This document shows, piece after piece, positions 23,127 to 25,431 of a stretch of DNA of 25,431 nt (positions are counted from its first letter, which is position 1; every line of letters begins with the position of its first letter). The position numbers were made by a program, and so were the translations under genes. The notes under the pieces were generated by a model. It did no database searches. It saw nothing but the letters and a program-made list of their open reading frames with translations, and was not told the origin of the DNA. Origin of the DNA: Candidatus Delongbacteria bacterium (lineage in GTDB: Bacteria; UBA4055); the NCBI GenBank assembly GCA_003477045.1, contig DMTS01000056.1, positions 6,154 through 31,584 of the forward strand, given 5' to 3'.

Positions 23127-23735
23127 ATGAGATCATCTATAAACTATCAGTCTGTGTTTGAAAAAGAACTTGAAAAGTTAAAGCTCGAAGGCCTGACACC
23201 TAAATTGCTCCTTCATGCCTGCTGTGCGCCATGCAGCTCTTCCGTTATTGAATTTCTCAGGGATAATTTTGATATCACAATTTATTTCTTCAACCCGAAT
23301 ATTTATCCCGAAAAGGAATATGTCAGGCGCTTAACCGAGTTTGAAAAGTTTTTAAAAGATTTTGACAAAAAAAACAAGATCGGGTTTATTCATGAAGAAT
23401 ACTCTCCGTTAGAATTTGCAGCCTGCGCAAAAGGTTATGAGGAAGAAAAAGAGGGAACAGGAAGGTGCTCAAAATGCTTTGATCTGAGGCTGTCGAAAAC
23501 TGCTGGAAAGGCTAAGGAACTGAATTTTGATTATTTTACCACAACTCTGACAGTAAGTCCTCATAAAAATGCAGAAGTGATAAACAGTACCGGAATAAAT
23601 TTGTCGGAAACTTACGGAATTAAATTCCTGGTTTCGGATTTTAAAAAGAAGAACGGATTCAAAAGATCAATTGAACTCAGCGCCGAATACGGGCTTTACA
23701 GACAGAATTACTGCGGCTGTGAATTTTCTATATAA
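23127..23735 (+). CDS. queH: Epoxyqueuosine reductase QueH
   Basis: A 202-aa protein of the family formerly called DUF208, which does the last step of queuosine tRNA modification (epoxyqueuosine to queuosine) and is unrelated to QueG. Cysteine motifs match the Fe-S/iron site: C32-C33-A-P-C36 near the N-terminus, CSKC in the middle (GTGRCSKCFDLRL), and C-G-C near the C-terminus (YRQNYCGCEFSI). The segment YFFNPNIYPEKEYVRRLTEF is also a family hallmark. No other que gene or preQ1 element is adjacent. The methyltransferase start directly follows its stop codon. Confidence 0.93.
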   Translation: MRSSINYQSVFEKELEKLKLEGLTPKLLLHACCAPCSSSVIEFLRDNFDITIYFFNPNIYPEKEYVRRLTEFEKFLKDFDKKNKIGFIHEEYSPLEFAACAKGYEEEKEGTGRCSKCFDLRLSKTAGKAKELNFDYFTTTLTVSPHKNAEVINSTGINLSETYGIKFLVSDFKKKNGFKRSIELSAEYGLYRQNYCGCEFSI

Positions 23736-25340
23736 ATGAATACAAAAGAAAAATATATCTCGCTATCCGACGCGGCATCTGAACTGAGCGTATCTTCAGC
23801 TACAGTACAAAACTGGATACGAGCCGGGATAATTTTAAAAAAGGATGAGGGGATTTTATACTCTTCCGTGAGATCGGTAAAAAGAAACATTGAAACCGGC
23901 GTTTTAAACAAGCTGAATTTAAGAGCGAATAAAACATATTTAAATAATAAGACTTACCCTCATGAGCTTTTAGCGGCAGGGGTTGAACTGCAATCTGATG
24001 ATATAAGGTTTCAGGCAGATAAAACAGACGGGCTGAAGTCAAAACAGGGGTCTTTCTATACTCCTGATAATCTGATCGAAGATATTATTGAAGATTACAG
24101 GCAGGACATGAAAGGAACGGTCTGCGATCCCTGCTGCGGAACGGGCAGATTTCTTAAATACATTTTAGGTACAGGGATAGATGTTAAGATCTGCGGCTAC
24201 GATACTGATAAAAACGCAGTAAAGATCGCGAAAAAAGAACTTGATCGGTTTAACGGCGAAAAAATTGATCTCAGGCACTATAACAGTCTATTGAACCCGG
24301 AGAAAGAAAAATTTGATTTTATCTTTACAAATCCGCCATGGGGAGCACGATATGCAAACAATCACAAAAGAAAGTTAAGAGAGATTTATCATACAGCGAC
24401 AACCGGAGATACACTTGAATATTTTCTGATATATGGACTGACAGCTTTAAAGTCCGGAGGAATTCTTTCTTACATTCTTCCAGAATCCTTTCTATATGTA
24501 AAAAAATTCGCTTGCATAAGAAAACGTATTGCAGAAAGAACGACGATCATAAAAATAAAACCGCTCGGGAGGGTTTTTTCAAAAGTATTCTCGGCCGTGA
24601 TCAGAATAGATATAAAAAAAACTTTACCGGAAAGATCACATATGATCGAAGCTTGCGGTCAGAAGATCTCTCAAGCCATATTTTTAGAAGATATAGATCA
24701 GACTTTCAATATTACTATTACTGAAAATGATAGAGAAACGATCAGTAAAATCTACAACAGACCGCATATCACTTTAAAGAACAATGCGGAATGGAGCATG
24801 GGCATCGTAACCGGCGACAACAAAAGATTCGTGAGTAATGAAATATCAGAAAAGTATCATGTTGAAGTAATTACAGGCAAAAATATCCGGCAGTTTAATC
24901 TGACGGGAAATAAGAAATATATGTCTGACGATTTTTCTTTATTTCAGCAGGTAGCAAAGAATAATTTGTTCTCAGCAAAAGAGAAACTGTTTTATAAATT
25001 CGTATCAGACAGACTTGTTTTTGCATATGATGCTGACGGCATTTATTCGATCAACAGCGCAAATATTCTGATTCCCAAATTAAAGGGCTATACGATAAAA
25101 TCGGTAATGTCTATATTAAATTCTGATTTTATAAATTTTATTTATCAGAAAAAATTTAAAAGCCTAAAAGTCCTACGCACAAATCTTGAAAAGCTGCCAT
25201 TCCCGAAGAATCCGGATAAAAAAATAATTTACTTGATTGACGAGAAAACAAGTCGTATTATTAATGACGACGGATCTGTAAGCGTGATCAGACAAGAGAT
25301 AGAAAATTTGATCAGAAAATTGTTCGGGGAGATAAAATGA
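23736..25340 (+). CDS. TaqI-like DNA adenine-N6 methyltransferase with N-terminal helix-turn-helix
   Basis: 534 aa. Residues about 7-50 (ISLSDAASELSVSSATVQNW) look like a MerR/excisionase-type helix-turn-helix. The gamma-class methyltransferase core follows: motif X GSFYTP (105-110), motif I DPCCGTGRF (131-139, AdoMet binding), motif II YDTDKNAV, motif IV N199-P-P-W202 (catalytic). From about 350 onwards a TaqI/Eco57I-like target-recognition part is suggested by GIVTGDNKRF, VITGKNIRQF and YSINSANILIP. It probably methylates adenine in a specific DNA site. No endonuclease motif is seen in the extra length and no restriction gene is adjacent in the window, so it may be solitary. The ATG directly follows the queH stop, and its TGA overlaps the next start (ATGA). 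Confidence 0.85.
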   Translation: MNTKEKYISLSDAASELSVSSATVQNWIRAGIILKKDEGILYSSVRSVKRNIETGVLNKLNLRANKTYLNNKTYPHELLAAGVELQSDDIRFQADKTDGLKSKQGSFYTPDNLIEDIIEDYRQDMKGTVCDPCCGTGRFLKYILGTGIDVKICGYDTDKNAVKIAKKELDRFNGEKIDLRHYNSLLNPEKEKFDFIFTNPPWGARYANNHKRKLREIYHTATTGDTLEYFLIYGLTALKSGGILSYILPESFLYVKKFACIRKRIAERTTIIKIKPLGRVFSKVFSAVIRIDIKKTLPERSHMIEACGQKISQAIFLEDIDQTFNITITENDRETISKIYNRPHITLKNNAEWSMGIVTGDNKRFVSNEISEKYHVEVITGKNIRQFNLTGNKKYMSDDFSLFQQVAKNNLFSAKEKLFYKFVSDRLVFAYDADGIYSINSANILIPKLKGYTIKSVMSILNSDFINFIYQKKFKSLKVLRTNLEKLPFPKNPDKKIIYLIDEKTSRIINDDGSVSVIRQEIENLIRKLFGEIK

Positions 25341-25431
25341 AAGTTCAATTAGCTATCCAGAAAAGAAGATCATTTCGAGCGCTGGATAAGATCGAAGTTA
25401 CGGATAAGATGATTTCTGAACTTGTCTGTGC
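25337..25431 (+). CDS. Nitroreductase-family protein, N-terminal fragment (runs off the window)
   Basis: Only 31 codons are visible: MKVQLAIQKRRSFRALDK and onwards. The pattern of a short N-terminus followed by KRRSxR is the FMN-phosphate-binding start of nitroreductase-family flavoproteins. GGGGAG lies 5 bases before the ATG, which overlaps the methyltransferase stop by 4 bases. Substrate cannot be inferred. Confidence 0.65.
   Translation, partial: MKVQLAIQKRRSFRALDKIEVTDKMISELVC

Noticed and set aside
1..25431. CRISPR arrays, tRNA/rRNA genes, insertion sequences, phage or toxin-antitoxin genes
   Set aside because: All gaps are under 220 bases. Nothing in them looks like spaced repeats, a cloverleaf or transposase ends, and no coding region resembles these classes.

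Overview
The window looks like chromosomal DNA of an uncultured, AT-rich, Gram-negative bacterium. It encodes a predicted outer-membrane barrel, a lipoprotein with three SPOR domains, a full DsbD, and giant secreted beta-helix proteins carrying the DAGDP...NIGA(W/Y)G type of motif that is frequent in FCB-superphylum and related candidate phyla. Promoters that can be read are of ordinary sigma-70 type. A phylum-level guess (something near Delongbacteria/Cloacimonadota-like lineages) is inference only. No tRNA, rRNA, CRISPR array, insertion sequence or phage gene was seen.

Region 1 (1-5327, minus strand): two tandem paralogous genes for very large secreted right-handed beta-helix proteins. The upstream one is complete (about 1009 aa, with a C-terminal fibronectin type III domain). 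The downstream one runs off the left edge (759 codons visible). Both carry two copies of the same roughly 55-residue module at nearly the same residue numbers.

Region 2 (5328-5546): a 219-bp divergent control region with a perfect TGTGA-N6-TCACA palindrome, a short palindrome beside it, an (AAT)n microsatellite, a T9 tract and candidate promoters in both directions.

Region 3 (5547-14512, plus strand): a tight nine-gene run ending in a clear hairpin terminator: gltX, dCMP deaminase, dnaG, a Crp/Fnr regulator, a TPR/coiled-coil protein, a SPOR protein, tmk, a CtpA-type S41 protease and an AMMECR1 protein. It joins translation, dNTP supply, replication priming and envelope functions.

Region 4 (14532-17820, minus strand): trxA and dsbD form a thiol-reducing operon with its own promoter. 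Upstream of it lies a separately terminated lipoprotein with three SPOR domains.

Region 5 (17927-25431, plus strand): a near-consensus sigma-70 promoter leads an outer-membrane-barrel-like protein, gpmI, an orphan PAS histidine kinase, ribH, map, queH, a DNA adenine methyltransferase with a fused N-terminal helix-turn-helix, and the start of a nitroreductase. Gaps are 0-16 bases or small overlaps, so this is probably one transcription unit.

Most of the window is housekeeping. The points most worth a second look are the Crp-like site and microsatellite in front of the beta-helix operon (with a Crp/Fnr protein encoded in the divergent operon), the matched repeat modules of the two beta-helix paralogues, the solitary HTH-methyltransferase fusion, and the thioredoxin with Lys in place of the usual buried Asp.
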